Below are positions 52,038-61,938 of a stretch of 64,000 nucleotides of DNA, in pieces. The stretch's first letter is position 1, and the number at the start of each line of letters is the position of its first letter. The stretch is from the NCBI RefSeq assembly GCF_046054195.1, contig NZ_JBEQCS010000002.1:124001-188000 (forward strand). Direction: 5' to 3'. The DNA is from Celerinatantimonas sp046054195 (GTDB lineage: Bacteria > Pseudomonadota > Gammaproteobacteria > Enterobacterales > Celerinatantimonadaceae). The notes beneath the pieces are model-generated. The model saw nothing but the letters and a program-made list of their open reading frames with translations. It was not told the origin of the DNA and ran no database searches. The translations under genes were made by a program, and so were the position numbers.

Positions 52038-53867
52038 ATGATGATCTCCGAAAATAAAGTTGCTGATGCAACTGAAGATGATGAGCGGCTAATCGAATTA
52101 ATATATCAAGCTGCTAGCGAACCAGAATTATGGCCCGAACTTCTCAAACAGCTTTACCTTCTCACTCAACGCAGTCAATTCGCTAAGACAACTCGAGTTG
52201 GTGTGTATCCTCTTTTTGATGCGTTAGATGGCCATGCACCAAGTAATCCTCTAGAGGAAAATCCAAAATTAAAACGGGTTTTTCGCCACCTTTCCTTAGC
52301 CATCAAAATTACTAAAAAACTTTATGCTGCTGAAGAAAGCCATCAATTATTGCATTCATTGCTAAATCGAATCCCTGTGGGATTAATATTAATAAGCGAA
52401 GATGGAACAATTCAAAGCTGTAATTCACTGGGCAGTGAAATGCTCACTAAATCGCCATACGTTACCAATAACAATAATAAACTAGCGCTAAGCGACCCCC
52501 ACCAAAATCAAAAAATGATGGCACTGGTTAAAGAGCTTTCTAGAGCTCGAGCATTTGATATGCAAAGCCGCGGAATGTTAATTAAAACGCCGAACTCCCA
52601 ACTGCGCCCTATGATGGTACTCACGCCATTAAATATGCATGCGTTGTCGGTTTATGAAAAACAGGCGAAAGTAGCAGTATTTTTATCAAGCACCAATTTT
52701 GAAAACGCCCTTGAGATTTCGGCACTAGCTGATATTTATCAGCTAACCCCAAAAGAGCTTCGGATTGTTGAACACATTGTTCGCGGTATATCCCCACCGA
52801 ACATCGCCAAAACATTGCATGTTAGCTATAACACGGTTCGCACCCAGCTAAAATCGATTTACCAAAAAGTGGACGTTAATAAACAGAGCGAGCTGGTGAA
52901 CCGGATTTTAACTGGCCCTGCGAGCATGTTATTTCAAAGTCACCGCAGTGATGAACATAATGACCAGCTCAGTCCACTGGATCAAAATATCACGTTAGAT
53001 GATGGCCGAAACCTATGTTATCGCGAACGCGGCCAAGCACATGGGGAACCGGTATTGTTATGTCACTCGATTCTCGGCTCTCGAATGGAGTGTTTTGACT
53101 TGCATAATGACTGGGCCAAACGTGCTGGCGTTCGCCTTATCATTCCAGATCGCCCAGGTTACGGCTATTCTGATCCCAATCCAGGCTTGAGCTATAAACA
53201 ATGGTATGAAGATGCTCTGCAGCTAATGGATAAACTGAAAATCAAACGGTTTTCCGTCATCGGCTATGCAGTCGGCGGCAATTATGCCTGTGAATTGGCG
53301 GTTAAAGACCCTGAACGAGTCAAACAGATGGTGCTCATCTCTGCTGGCTCGCCACTGGCAACCCCTGATGATTATCACAAAGCAACCCCGCTGTTTATGA
53401 TGCAAGCCCAGCTAGCTAAACATTATCCGCAGCTCTATCGGCTGTTTCTGGTATTGATTGAACGAGGCCTGCACAATACACCGAGCTATTATATTGATCT
53501 TCTCGCAACGAGAATTAATGAATACGATCACGTATTGCTGCAACAATCACATGTTCAACGCCTTATGCAACTTAGTTGCACAGAAGTTGGTCGTCAAGGC
53601 GTCAATGCATTTGTCGATGAGCTGCGGCGTTATACACAGGAAGAGCCAATCAATTTTTCGAAAATTAAAATTCCGACATTGTTGTGGCATGGCCGCAAAA
53701 GCTCCTATGTATCGCTAAATACAGCAGAAAAAATTCGCAGCCAGATTCCGATGGGAGAGTTAAACATTGTGGAAAATGCTGGCCATTTAATGATTTATCA
53801 AAACTGGCCAGACATTATTCGCGATCTTAAAAATCGTCTCGAAAAGAACAATCAATTAGAGCGCTAA
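52038..53867 (+). CDS. LuxR-type regulator fused to an alpha/beta-hydrolase domain lacking its nucleophile
   Basis: A 609-residue fusion. An N-terminal PAS-like sensor (LLNRIPVGLILISEDGTIQSC near residue 110-130) leads to a LuxR helix-turn-helix at about 233-290 (LTPKELRIVEHIVRG, NIAKTLHVSYNTVRTQLKSIYQK). An alpha/beta-hydrolase domain covers about 310-600. The nucleophile elbow reads VIGYAVGGNYA, with Ala411 where Ser is expected, and the acid site reads HGRKSSYVS rather than G-x-x-D. Only the His (AGHLMIY) remains. It probably binds a small ligand and controls transcription; targets are unknown. Confidence 0.8.
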   Translation: MMISENKVADATEDDERLIELIYQAASEPELWPELLKQLYLLTQRSQFAKTTRVGVYPLFDALDGHAPSNPLEENPKLKRVFRHLSLAIKITKKLYAAEESHQLLHSLLNRIPVGLILISEDGTIQSCNSLGSEMLTKSPYVTNNNNKLALSDPHQNQKMMALVKELSRARAFDMQSRGMLIKTPNSQLRPMMVLTPLNMHALSVYEKQAKVAVFLSSTNFENALEISALADIYQLTPKELRIVEHIVRGISPPNIAKTLHVSYNTVRTQLKSIYQKVDVNKQSELVNRILTGPASMLFQSHRSDEHNDQLSPLDQNITLDDGRNLCYRERGQAHGEPVLLCHSILGSRMECFDLHNDWAKRAGVRLIIPDRPGYGYSDPNPGLSYKQWYEDALQLMDKLKIKRFSVIGYAVGGNYACELAVKDPERVKQMVLISAGSPLATPDDYHKATPLFMMQAQLAKHYPQLYRLFLVLIERGLHNTPSYYIDLLATRINEYDHVLLQQSHVQRLMQLSCTEVGRQGVNAFVDELRRYTQEEPINFSKIKIPTLLWHGRKSSYVSLNTAEKIRSQIPMGELNIVENAGHLMIYQNWPDIIRDLKNRLEKNNQLER

Positions 53868-54100
53868 TGCTTTGGCTCTAGGCGATAGATAACCTGTCGC
53901 TTAGATTTAAGCTCATTGCAATGATTACAAAAATAATCAACAGCGCCACAAGCTTTTAATACTTCAAGTGGCTGCTCACACTGAGGACAATAAGCAACAC
54001 GATGGAAGTTGCTTTGACAGTGTGAGCAATAACCGCCATGGCTATCAGTTGCTGATGGTTCAAGCTCTCGCTCACAGTTAGGACATACCAGTGCTGTCAT
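53864..54100 (-). CDS. yfgJ: zinc-ribbon protein YfgJ
   Basis: A 78-residue small protein with four C-x2-C-type pairs: CPNCERE, YCSHCQSN, CPQCEQPL and FCNHC. The block QPLEVLKACGAVDYFCN matches E. coli YfgJ, which also lies between xseA and der. The start overlaps the der stop by 4 bases (ATGA), so it is coupled to der. Function unknown. Its 3' end overlaps the convergent LuxR-type gene by 4 bases. Confidence 0.87.
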   Translation of the reverse strand: MTALVCPNCERELEPSATDSHGGYCSHCQSNFHRVAYCPQCEQPLEVLKACGAVDYFCNHCNELKSKRQVIYRLEPKH

Positions 54101-55572
54101 TGGTTATCTTTACTCTGACGCTGTTTATCAATACGTTTACGAGCTCGTTGCTGGCTAAGCGTTAACTTACGTGATTTATTCGCAAATGGGTTTTCACCTT
54201 CACGAAACTCAATTCGAATAGGTGTTCCGGTCATCTCCAATGCTTTACGATAATAATTCATCAGATAACGCTTATACGAATCAGGCAATGAGTTCACTTG
54301 ATTACCATGAATAACGATTCGTGGCGGATTATAGCCGCCAGCATGGGCGTAACGCAGTTTAACGCGGCGACCACGCACTAACGGTGGCTGATGATCTTCT
54401 CGAGCCATCTCTAGAATACGCGTTAACAGCGCGGTTGAGATACGTTTTGTAGCACTTGCATAAGCGCCCTCAACTGACTCATATAAATGCCCGACACCAG
54501 TGCCATGCAATGCTGAAATAAAGTGCACATTGGCAAAATCGATAAAGCCTAAACGGCGGTCTAGCTCACGCTTGATGTCGTTTTTAACATCAATGTCCAG
54601 ACCATCCCACTTGTTCACGGCCAAAACCAATGCACGACCAGCATTAAGGATAAATCCGAGCAGACTCAAATCCTGATCTGAAATGCCCATGCGAGCATCA
54701 ATCACTAACAGACACACATTGGCATCTTCAATGGCTTTAAGAGTCTGGATAACCGAGAATTTCTCGACTTTATCGGTTATTTTACCGCGCCGACGCACGC
54801 CCGCTGTATCGATGAGGACATACTCTCTATCATCGCGTTGCATCGGAATATAAACGCTATCACGCGTGGTTCCCGGCATGTCATAGACAACGACACGCTG
54901 CTCACCAAGAATACGGTTAATCAGTGTTGATTTACCAACATTTGGCCGACCAATAATCGCCAGTTTAATTGGCAGATTTGCTAAGTCTTCAGCTTGTTGA
55001 TCCGCTAATGCTTCCTCTTGTGAGGGTTCGATTAACGGCTCTTGTTCACTATCTTCATCTTCGTCTTCAGGCCAGTTTTTAAATAGTGGTTTAAGCGCTC
55101 TTTCTAAAAGCTGATTAACTCCGCGCCCATGGGCTGCGGCAATCGCATAGACTTCACCCAGCCCTAAGCTGTAAAAATCACTGGATGCGACCACGGCATC
55201 GATGCCATCAGTTTTATTAGCAACTAGGAAAACAGGTTTTTCAAGGCGCCGCAGATGATCTGCGATCATTTGATCGCCCGCACTGACCCCAACCCGGGCA
55301 TCGACCATGAACATCACCACATCGGCTTCTTCAATCGCCGCTAGCGACTGTGCAGCCATCACTTTATCAATGCCCTGCTCTTGGCCTTCAATGCCGCCAG
55401 TGTCAATGACAATATAGCGCTGGCCATTGAGCTGCGCTTGGCCGTATTTGCGATCGCGAGTCAGCCCTGGATAATCGGCAACCAGAGCATCGCGAGTGCG
55501 GGTCAAACGGTTAAATAATGTTGATTTGCCCACATTTGGGCGCCCTACCAGGGCTACTACAGGAAGCACCAT
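54097..55572 (-). CDS. der: ribosome-assembly GTPase Der (EngA)
   Basis: A 491-residue double GTPase needed for 50S maturation. Two G domains are clear: GRPNVGKSTLFNRL with DTGGIEGQ and NKTDG, then GRPNVGKSTLINRI with DTAGVRRRG and NKWDG. Between them is an acidic linker (DEDEDSEQEPLIEPSQEEA). A C-terminal KH-like domain (HGNQVNSLPDSYKRYL) and basic tail close it. The start MVLPVVALVGRPNVG matches the family. Confidence 0.96.
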   Translation of the reverse strand: MVLPVVALVGRPNVGKSTLFNRLTRTRDALVADYPGLTRDRKYGQAQLNGQRYIVIDTGGIEGQEQGIDKVMAAQSLAAIEEADVVMFMVDARVGVSAGDQMIADHLRRLEKPVFLVANKTDGIDAVVASSDFYSLGLGEVYAIAAAHGRGVNQLLERALKPLFKNWPEDEDEDSEQEPLIEPSQEEALADQQAEDLANLPIKLAIIGRPNVGKSTLINRILGEQRVVVYDMPGTTRDSVYIPMQRDDREYVLIDTAGVRRRGKITDKVEKFSVIQTLKAIEDANVCLLVIDARMGISDQDLSLLGFILNAGRALVLAVNKWDGLDIDVKNDIKRELDRRLGFIDFANVHFISALHGTGVGHLYESVEGAYASATKRISTALLTRILEMAREDHQPPLVRGRRVKLRYAHAGGYNPPRIVIHGNQVNSLPDSYKRYLMNYYRKALEMTGTPIRIEFREGENPFANKSRKLTLSQQRARKRIDKQRQSKDNQ

Positions 55573-55598
55573 GAAATCTGTTTCCTAAAAATAAGCAA

Positions 55599-55629
55599 AA
55601 AGCTCACAGTCAAAATGACTATGAGCTTT
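55599..55629 (-). terminator. bamB-der intergenic hairpin
   Basis: A 14-bp stem (AAAGCTCACAGTCA / TGACTATGAGCTTT on the plus strand), with the single mismatch becoming a U-G pair in the leftward transcript, and a 3-base loop. It sits in the 78-base gap between bamB and der and probably attenuates read-through. Confidence 0.7.
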
Positions 55630-55650
55630 ATTGTAACGGATCTAATGCGA

Positions 55651-56832
55651 TTACGCGCGTTTATAAGCTATCAGTCGGCCATCACGAGTCTGGATAATAA
55701 TCAGTTTCTCGGTTACCACTGGTGCGACATATAACCCATCGCCACCCACATCAAGTTTAGCGACAAATTTACCTGTGTCACGGCTAATCCAGTATAGATA
55801 CCCTTGTGAATCACCAACTAAGACATAATCTCCAGCAACAGCTGGCGCGGTAATATCGCGATAAGAAAGCTGTGTCTGCTGCCAGTTTTCACTGCCACTA
55901 AATCGGTCTAAATCAATCAAGTGGCTACTGCGGTCACTGATTAACAGCTCGCTACCAGCAATGGCCATATCACGATAAGCTGAATAACTGCGCTTCCAGC
56001 TGGTGCGACCATCTTGCAAGTTAAGCGCAACCAATGAACCATTATAAGAGATAGCAAATAATTCATTTCCCAATAACACCGGCTGGCTATCGATATCAGC
56101 AACTTGTTCTAACTGAGTACTACCATTAGACAAGGCGATTCGAGTTGAGAATACTTGCTGACCATTTTTCACTGAGAAAATAGCAACCGAGCCATTACTG
56201 CGACCTAAAATCACAACGCCATTGCTAATCACTGGGACCGCTTTGCCGCGCAACGTCAGCGATGGCTGATCGAGTGTAATATTCCAGCGAATTTTACCGC
56301 TTTGTGGGTCAATCGCAACAAGATGCCCATTATTGGTAATAACAGCCAACAGGCCTTCACCGACAGCTGGTGAGGCAATCACTTCACCAGGCATAGCTGT
56401 GCGCCATTTTAATTTGCCAGTTTTAGCATCAAGGGCAAACAGCTGAGCATTTTCACTGCCGACAAACACCATATCGAACGCAGCTAAAACACCACCGGAT
56501 AAACGAGCTGACCCATCGACCGTAAACTGTTTGTAATCTTTAAGGTCGGTTAAATCGGTATCCCAAAGCCGCTTGCCTTTAAGACTATACGCCTTAATTT
56601 CACCTTCACGAGACGCCGCATAAACGGTGCTGTCGGCAACCGTTGGCTGTAGCTGTGAATAATAGTTACCGACCCCATCACCGATGCTAGCTGACCAAAC
56701 TTCTTGAGGCTCAAATTTATTGGCCACTTCTGGTGTTGGATCTGGCGTATGCACTGGTTTGTCACTGCTACAAGCAGCCAACCCCATGAGCAAGCCACCA
56801 GCAAATAAGAGTTGAAGCACTCTTTTCATCAA
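55651..56832 (-). CDS. bamB: outer-membrane assembly lipoprotein BamB
   Basis: A 393-residue lipoprotein of the BAM complex that inserts beta-barrel proteins, held at the inner face of the outer membrane. The lipobox is LLMGLAAC with Cys near residue 21. An eight-blade PQQ-type propeller fills the rest, with repeated blade ends such as LFALDAKTGKLKWR, LVAIDPQSGKIRW and LVALNLQDGRTSW. It lies 2 bases downstream of yfgM in the same operon. Confidence 0.94.
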   Translation of the reverse strand: MMKRVLQLLFAGGLLMGLAACSSDKPVHTPDPTPEVANKFEPQEVWSASIGDGVGNYYSQLQPTVADSTVYAASREGEIKAYSLKGKRLWDTDLTDLKDYKQFTVDGSARLSGGVLAAFDMVFVGSENAQLFALDAKTGKLKWRTAMPGEVIASPAVGEGLLAVITNNGHLVAIDPQSGKIRWNITLDQPSLTLRGKAVPVISNGVVILGRSNGSVAIFSVKNGQQVFSTRIALSNGSTQLEQVADIDSQPVLLGNELFAISYNGSLVALNLQDGRTSWKRSYSAYRDMAIAGSELLISDRSSHLIDLDRFSGSENWQQTQLSYRDITAPAVAGDYVLVGDSQGYLYWISRDTGKFVAKLDVGGDGLYVAPVVTEKLIIIQTRDGRLIAYKRA

Positions 56833-56833
56833 A

Positions 56834-57445
56834 CTATTCTCCAGCTAGATTATCAAGTTTTAACTGGAGACTCGGGTCACTACCGTTGCCATCAGCAATT
56901 GCTTGTTGATAAGCATCACGAGCTTTGCCAAAGTGTCCCTGAGCGACATAAATATCGCCTTTAAGTGCTTCTACAGAACCTTTATAAGATTTACCTGAAA
57001 CACCATCAAGCGTTGCCAATGCATCTTTATCTTTTTTAAGCGCCAACTGAACACGAGCTAAACGCAACATGGCCAAAGAGCGAAGAGGTTCGTCAGCTTT
57101 TTGCGTGACAACACTCAGAGCATCAGCAGCCTGTTGATATTTATTTTCGTTTACAAACGCTTTAGCCAAAATCATTCGCGCCATATATGGATAGCTGTTT
57201 GCATCAGGATATTTATTAATAAACGACTGCAGCTGAACCACTTTGTTATCTGCTTTTGATTGCATAATTGCTTCAAACGCAGCTGATGCCTTGAGTGATT
57301 TACCATCTTGATGGTCTTGATATAAATACCATCCCACCGAGGCAGCAATAACAATTACGATGACCGCAACAAATGCAATCCAATAACGTTGCAGGAATCC
57401 AATAATCGCCTGCTCTTGTTGTTCTTCAGTGGAATATATCTCCAC
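56834..57445 (-). CDS. yfgM: YfgM-like inner-membrane chaperone-associated protein
   Basis: A 203-residue single-span protein. The short cytosolic N terminus (EIYSTEEQQEQAIIGFLQRY) is followed by one span at about 20-42 and a periplasmic TPR-type region (KAFVNENKYQQAADALS, YVAQGHFGKARDAYQQAI). E. coli YfgM contacts SecYEG and PpiD, and that role is inferred. It sits between hisS and bamB, as in E. coli. Confidence 0.9.
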   Translation of the reverse strand: MEIYSTEEQQEQAIIGFLQRYWIAFVAVIVIVIAASVGWYLYQDHQDGKSLKASAAFEAIMQSKADNKVVQLQSFINKYPDANSYPYMARMILAKAFVNENKYQQAADALSVVTQKADEPLRSLAMLRLARVQLALKKDKDALATLDGVSGKSYKGSVEALKGDIYVAQGHFGKARDAYQQAIADGNGSDPSLQLKLDNLAGE

Positions 57446-57524
57446 ACATCCCCCTCAAATAAAAATCAGTTGGTTCTCAAACTTACACTCATCGCGCTTA
57501 AATCTTTCTTAGCGAGCCATTATA

Positions 57525-58802
57525 TTAGACAAAATATTCGCTCAGGTAATCAATTAACTGTTCTTGACTAATAGTGACCTGTTCAGTTCCGGTGCGCAGA
57601 TACTTAATCGTAACCTGCTCGTTACTGACTTCGTCCTCACCGACAATGAGTGCAACCTGAGCTCCAGATTTATCAGCGCGTTTAAATTGCTTTTTAAAGT
57701 TGCCACCGCCCCGGTGATTCATCACTCGTAGACGCGGCAATTTATCTCGAACCTGTTCAGCTAACTGGTTGGCAACTACCGCTGCTTGTTCGCCACTACC
57801 AAGAACATAGATATCAGCAACGGCATCACTTTGATGCAAACGACCCAACGCATCAAGCAGCAAGACCATCCGTTCCATGCCCATAGCAAACCCAACTGCA
57901 GGCGTTGGCCGACCACCAAGCTGCTCAACTAAACCATCATAACGGCCACCAGCACAAACGGTGCCTTGAGAACCTAAATCTTTAGTCACCCATTCAAACA
58001 CGGTGCGATTGTAATAATCTAAACCACGAACCAACTTATGGTTAATTTCATATTTGATGCCAGCACCGTCTAAAAGTTTGCACAAACCGTCTAAGTGTTC
58101 GCGACTTTCATCATCTAAGTAATCGATTAACTTCGGTGCATTCTCAAGAGCGGCTTGTACATCTTTATCTTTACTATCAAGAACACGCAGCGGATTACTT
58201 TCGAGGCGACGTTTGGAGTCTTCATCAAGCATCTCTTCGTGTGCTTTTAAATACTCGACTAATTTTTCTCGATAAACAGCACGTGCTTCGTTTGAGCCTA
58301 ACGAGTTAAGCTCAAGCTTAACTTTGTCAGCAATCCCAAAGGTTTTCCATAACCGGGCGGTTAAGATAATCACTTCAGCGTCAATGTCTGGCCCATTTAA
58401 GCCAAATACTTCACACCCAAATTGATGGAACTGACGATAGCGGCCTTTTTGCGGACGTTCATAACGGAACATCGGGCCCATATACCACAGACGCTGTTCC
58501 TGATTATAAATAAGACCGTGTTGATTACCGGCTCTTACACATGATGCGGTCCCCTCAGGGCGCAGAGTTAAACTGTCGCCATCACGATCATCAAAGGTGT
58601 ACATCTCTTTTTCCACAATATCGGTCACTTCACCAATAGAGCGCTTAAACAAAGAGGTACTTTCAATAATTGGAGTGCGAATTTCACTGTATCCGTATGC
58701 GGCGACGACTTGACGAATTAAGTTTTCAACCTGCTGCCATTTAGTCGTTTCTTCAGGCAGAAAGTCGTTCATCCCACGGATTTTCTGAATCTGTTTGGCC
58801 AC
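57525..58802 (-). CDS. hisS: histidyl-tRNA synthetase
   Basis: A 425-residue class II synthetase. Motif 1 lies around VVAAYGYSEIRTPIIE, motif 2 is FRYERPQKGRYRQFHQFG, and motif 3 is VGFAMGMERMVLLL. The HisA motifs LVRGLDYYNRTVFEW and GTVCAGGRYDGL are present, followed by the anticodon-binding domain (about 325-425). Length and start are normal for the family. Confidence 0.97.
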   Translation of the reverse strand: MAKQIQKIRGMNDFLPEETTKWQQVENLIRQVVAAYGYSEIRTPIIESTSLFKRSIGEVTDIVEKEMYTFDDRDGDSLTLRPEGTASCVRAGNQHGLIYNQEQRLWYMGPMFRYERPQKGRYRQFHQFGCEVFGLNGPDIDAEVIILTARLWKTFGIADKVKLELNSLGSNEARAVYREKLVEYLKAHEEMLDEDSKRRLESNPLRVLDSKDKDVQAALENAPKLIDYLDDESREHLDGLCKLLDGAGIKYEINHKLVRGLDYYNRTVFEWVTKDLGSQGTVCAGGRYDGLVEQLGGRPTPAVGFAMGMERMVLLLDALGRLHQSDAVADIYVLGSGEQAAVVANQLAEQVRDKLPRLRVMNHRGGGNFKKQFKRADKSGAQVALIVGEDEVSNEQVTIKYLRTGTEQVTISQEQLIDYLSEYFV

Positions 58803-58944
58803 GTTATTCTCTATTTTTGTTAAAATTAAGCATTTTTAATGCTTTGATTATAAGGGCTTGTTCTCGTCAGGTAAATTATTCCGCGTAGACTTTGCCTGTT
58901 GGTGCAAATTATTTGTCTTGGCGGAATATCTAAAACGATCAAGG

Positions 58945-60045
58945 TCAGTCGATATTTTTTACATCAAGCATCGCGACCCGAGCACGAATCTTCGCTTCTA
59001 GTTCATCAACTAAATTATCATTATCAAAACGCTCTTTTTGCCGTGCGCCACCGATATACAAAGCACTTTTACGAGCGCTACCGGCAATGCCCATATCGGA
59101 AACCAATGCTTCCCCAGGACCATTGACGACACAACCGATAATAGAGACATCCATTGGCGTTGCTATGTCTTCTAAACGCTGCTCAAGCTGGTTAACGGTA
59201 CCTATCACGTCAAATTCCTGTCGGGAACAACTTGGGCAGGCAATAAAATTAATCCCACGGCTGCGAATTCGTAGCGATTTTAAAATATCAAAACCAACTT
59301 TCACCTCTTCAACCGGATCGGCTGCCAAAGAGACTCGCAAAGTATCACCAATCCCTTCGCTTAATAACAACCCTAAGCCAATGGCTGATTTAACCGCACC
59401 GGCTCGTTGTCCACCCGCTTCGGTAATACCTAAATGCAGAGGTTGTTCAATCTGTTTGGCAAGTAATCGATAGGCATCGACGGCTAAAAATACGTCCGAG
59501 GCTTTAACACTGACTTTAAACTGGTCAAAATTTAGCTTATCGAGGATATCCACATGGCGCATTGCTGACTCAACTAATGCTTGCGCTGTCGGTTCACCAT
59601 ATTTTTCCTGCAGATCTTTTTCTAATGAGCCACCGTTCACACCAATGCGAATTGGAATATTATGGTCGCGAGCTGAATCAACCACGCTGCGAATACGGCC
59701 TTCATGGCCAATATTACCCGGATTAATACGCAGACAGTCTACACCGTATTCCGCAACTTTAAGCGCAATGCGGTAGTCAAAATGAATGTCAGCGACTAAC
59801 GGAATCGTTACTCGCTGACGAATCGCTTTAAACGCTTCAGCGGCGTCCATTGTGGGAACTGAAACCCGCACAATATCAGCACCCGCTTGTTCAATACGTT
59901 GAATCTGTGCAACTGTCGCTTCAACATCAGTCGTACGAGTATTTGTCATAGACTGCACCGAAATTGGCGCATCACCACCTACAGCAACAGATCCAACGTG
60001 GATCTGCTTAGACACACGCCGTTTAATCGGCTTACCACCACTCAT
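58945..60045 (-). CDS. ispG: 4-hydroxy-3-methylbut-2-enyl diphosphate synthase IspG
   Basis: A 366-residue iron-sulfur enzyme of the MEP isoprenoid pathway. The TIM-barrel start is VGGDAPISVQSMTNT. The 4Fe-4S ligands are the cysteines in CPSCSRQEFDVIG and the Cys/Glu in GCVVNGPGEALVSD. It lies 12 bases after rodZ in the same leftward block. Confidence 0.96.
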   Translation of the reverse strand: MSGGKPIKRRVSKQIHVGSVAVGGDAPISVQSMTNTRTTDVEATVAQIQRIEQAGADIVRVSVPTMDAAEAFKAIRQRVTIPLVADIHFDYRIALKVAEYGVDCLRINPGNIGHEGRIRSVVDSARDHNIPIRIGVNGGSLEKDLQEKYGEPTAQALVESAMRHVDILDKLNFDQFKVSVKASDVFLAVDAYRLLAKQIEQPLHLGITEAGGQRAGAVKSAIGLGLLLSEGIGDTLRVSLAADPVEEVKVGFDILKSLRIRSRGINFIACPSCSRQEFDVIGTVNQLEQRLEDIATPMDVSIIGCVVNGPGEALVSDMGIAGSARKSALYIGGARQKERFDNDNLVDELEAKIRARVAMLDVKNID

Positions 60046-60057
60046 ATCAACCTCTAA

Positions 60058-61146
60058 TTAATTTGGAACACTTATATGGGCAGTTCTGCCGTTGGCACTG
60101 TTATTATTAAATGCTAACTCTTTTCCACCATATTTAATTGAAACACCATCTGGAACGCCCAGAATCAGTTTATAAGGCGGCTGCCCATTTAATTGCAAAA
60201 CCTGACCGGGTTGTTTGACACCAACAGCTAAACGGTTGCCCGCTGCATCTTTTACCTGAATCCAACACGCTTTGCTAAAGCTAAGCTCCAATTGATGCGC
60301 AGGAATAGCTTGGCTCGGCTCAGAACTAGCCGGTGCAGTATCGCTAAGCGTATGACTATCACTATTATCGCCAGCCGCATTTTCAGATTCAGATGGTTGA
60401 GGATTAGCATTGCTAGCAACCGAGCTGGTTAATGCTGTTTCTGAGGACGGATGCTCACTGCTTGTTGGCGTTTGCTCACTACCAGGCTTATCAAGTTCTG
60501 CTGCAACTTGTTGTGCTTTAGCCGCTGCATTCGCTGGCGGACTAGGCATTGCGGCACTTGGCAAAGCTTGAGCATCATTGGCTGGCTTTTTTGTGTCAGT
60601 ACTGCCTTTATCATCAGCATTAGCAGGGGCCGCACTTTTATCGTCATCAGGCAATATGTTACTGATATTTACCGAACCAGACTGGCTCATCGATGAAGGC
60701 AAAATATCTTTGAGCGAATGATTTTGCCACCACCAGGCCCCTAAAGACGCCAACACCACAATGATAATTAAAATAGTGAGCCATTTTAATTTGCCATCGC
60801 GGCGGCGCTCATCAAGAATAGGTTGAGCAAAATTGTCAATTTTAAGAGGTTTAACCGCATCTTGATGGTGATAGGTCGTATCCAGTACTTCACTTTCAGG
60901 GACATTTACCAGCTTGGCATAACTGCGAATATACCCTTTACGATAAGTTATCGATAAACTTGACTGAGCATCGTCGTTTTCAATATCTACAATAACTTGC
61001 CGACGCAAATTTAAACGCGTTGCGACATCTTGAATCGACAGACCAGCAGCTTCGCGAGCTGCCTGCAATTTTTGTCCAGCAGAAGGCTGATTGGAACTTT
61101 CTGGTGAAAAGCCTTCATCGTGGCCATTTGTAGGTTCAGTAGTCAT
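60058..61146 (-). CDS. rodZ: cytoskeletal protein RodZ
   Basis: A 362-residue bitopic protein linking MreB to cell-wall synthesis. The N-terminal helix-turn-helix (about 25-90: LQAAREAAGLSIQDVATRLN, YRKGYIRSYAKLVNV) binds MreB. A span follows at about 122-142 (LTILIIIVVLASLGAWWW). A long Ser/Ala/Pro-rich linker leads to a periplasmic DUF4115 domain (about 280-362). Its start overlaps the pilW stop by 11 bases. Confidence 0.93.
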   Translation of the reverse strand: MTTEPTNGHDEGFSPESSNQPSAGQKLQAAREAAGLSIQDVATRLNLRRQVIVDIENDDAQSSLSITYRKGYIRSYAKLVNVPESEVLDTTYHHQDAVKPLKIDNFAQPILDERRRDGKLKWLTILIIIVVLASLGAWWWQNHSLKDILPSSMSQSGSVNISNILPDDDKSAAPANADDKGSTDTKKPANDAQALPSAAMPSPPANAAAKAQQVAAELDKPGSEQTPTSSEHPSSETALTSSVASNANPQPSESENAAGDNSDSHTLSDTAPASSEPSQAIPAHQLELSFSKACWIQVKDAAGNRLAVGVKQPGQVLQLNGQPPYKLILGVPDGVSIKYGGKELAFNNNSANGRTAHISVPN

Positions 61147-61936
61147 TGGCTAAGTATTTTTTAGTTTGAGGCGCATCAGGGAACTGTGTAATCAATTCTT
61201 TTCCCCAAAGCACCTGCTGCGTTAAGTTACCCTCACCGCGTGAAACTTTAATCCACGCTAACAGACTCTGCGGTGAAGCCGATGCAATCTTGCTATAACG
61301 TTTCAAGTACGATCGAGCATCTGCATACTGATGCTGCTCAATCAACACATTCGCTAGCCCCAACAACGATTGCGGTCGTTCGGCATTATAGGCAAGTGCC
61401 GCTATAAAATAAGATTTCGCTTTATCATACTCGCCTGCACGATAGGCGCACAAGCCAGCATTTTCATTCGTACTATCAATTGCGGTGTAACCCGGCCCAT
61501 CTAAGGCTTTTTCAAACAATTGCTGTGCTTTTTGATAATTGCCCTGATGACAGCGAATCACCCCTAAATTATTCAATGCATCGCCATTTTTGGGGTCTTT
61601 GTTCAAGGCATGTTGATACGCTGTAATTGCTTTATTTACCTGACCGACTTGCGAATAAAAATAGCCCCAAGTTAAATCAACATCAATCAGATTCGGGTCA
61701 TCTTGTTGGGCAAGCATAATATTATGCTTAGCCAAATCACTATTGCCAGAGCGCAGATAATTTATGGCCAAAGCCAGACGAGAACGAGCAGCCTGCACTT
61801 TACTTTTATGCTGGTTCTGATTTTGCTCAACAGGCACCCCATCAACCAGTGTCTGAGTGACACAGCCACTTAGCAGCCAAGGAAGAAAAATCATTAAAAC
61901 CAGCTTAAATCGCATAGATAAGATCCTGTTACGCAA
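61136..61936 (-). CDS. pilW: type IV pilus biogenesis/stability lipoprotein PilW (PilF)
   Basis: A 266-residue TPR lipoprotein, the pilotin for the PilQ secretin. The lipobox is WLLSGC with Cys near residue 25. Six or so TPR units follow, for example DLTWGYFYSQVGQVNKAITA, GDALNNLGVIRCHQGNYQKA and PQSLLGLANVLIEQHQYADA. The start may be 61936 or the ATG at 61915. Presence of pilW between rlmN and rodZ suggests this lineage keeps type IV pili, although no other pilus gene is in the window. Confidence 0.9.
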   Translation of the reverse strand: MRNRILSMRFKLVLMIFLPWLLSGCVTQTLVDGVPVEQNQNQHKSKVQAARSRLALAINYLRSGNSDLAKHNIMLAQQDDPNLIDVDLTWGYFYSQVGQVNKAITAYQHALNKDPKNGDALNNLGVIRCHQGNYQKAQQLFEKALDGPGYTAIDSTNENAGLCAYRAGEYDKAKSYFIAALAYNAERPQSLLGLANVLIEQHQYADARSYLKRYSKIASASPQSLLAWIKVSRGEGNLTQQVLWGKELITQFPDAPQTKKYLANDY

Positions 61937-61938
61937 TG

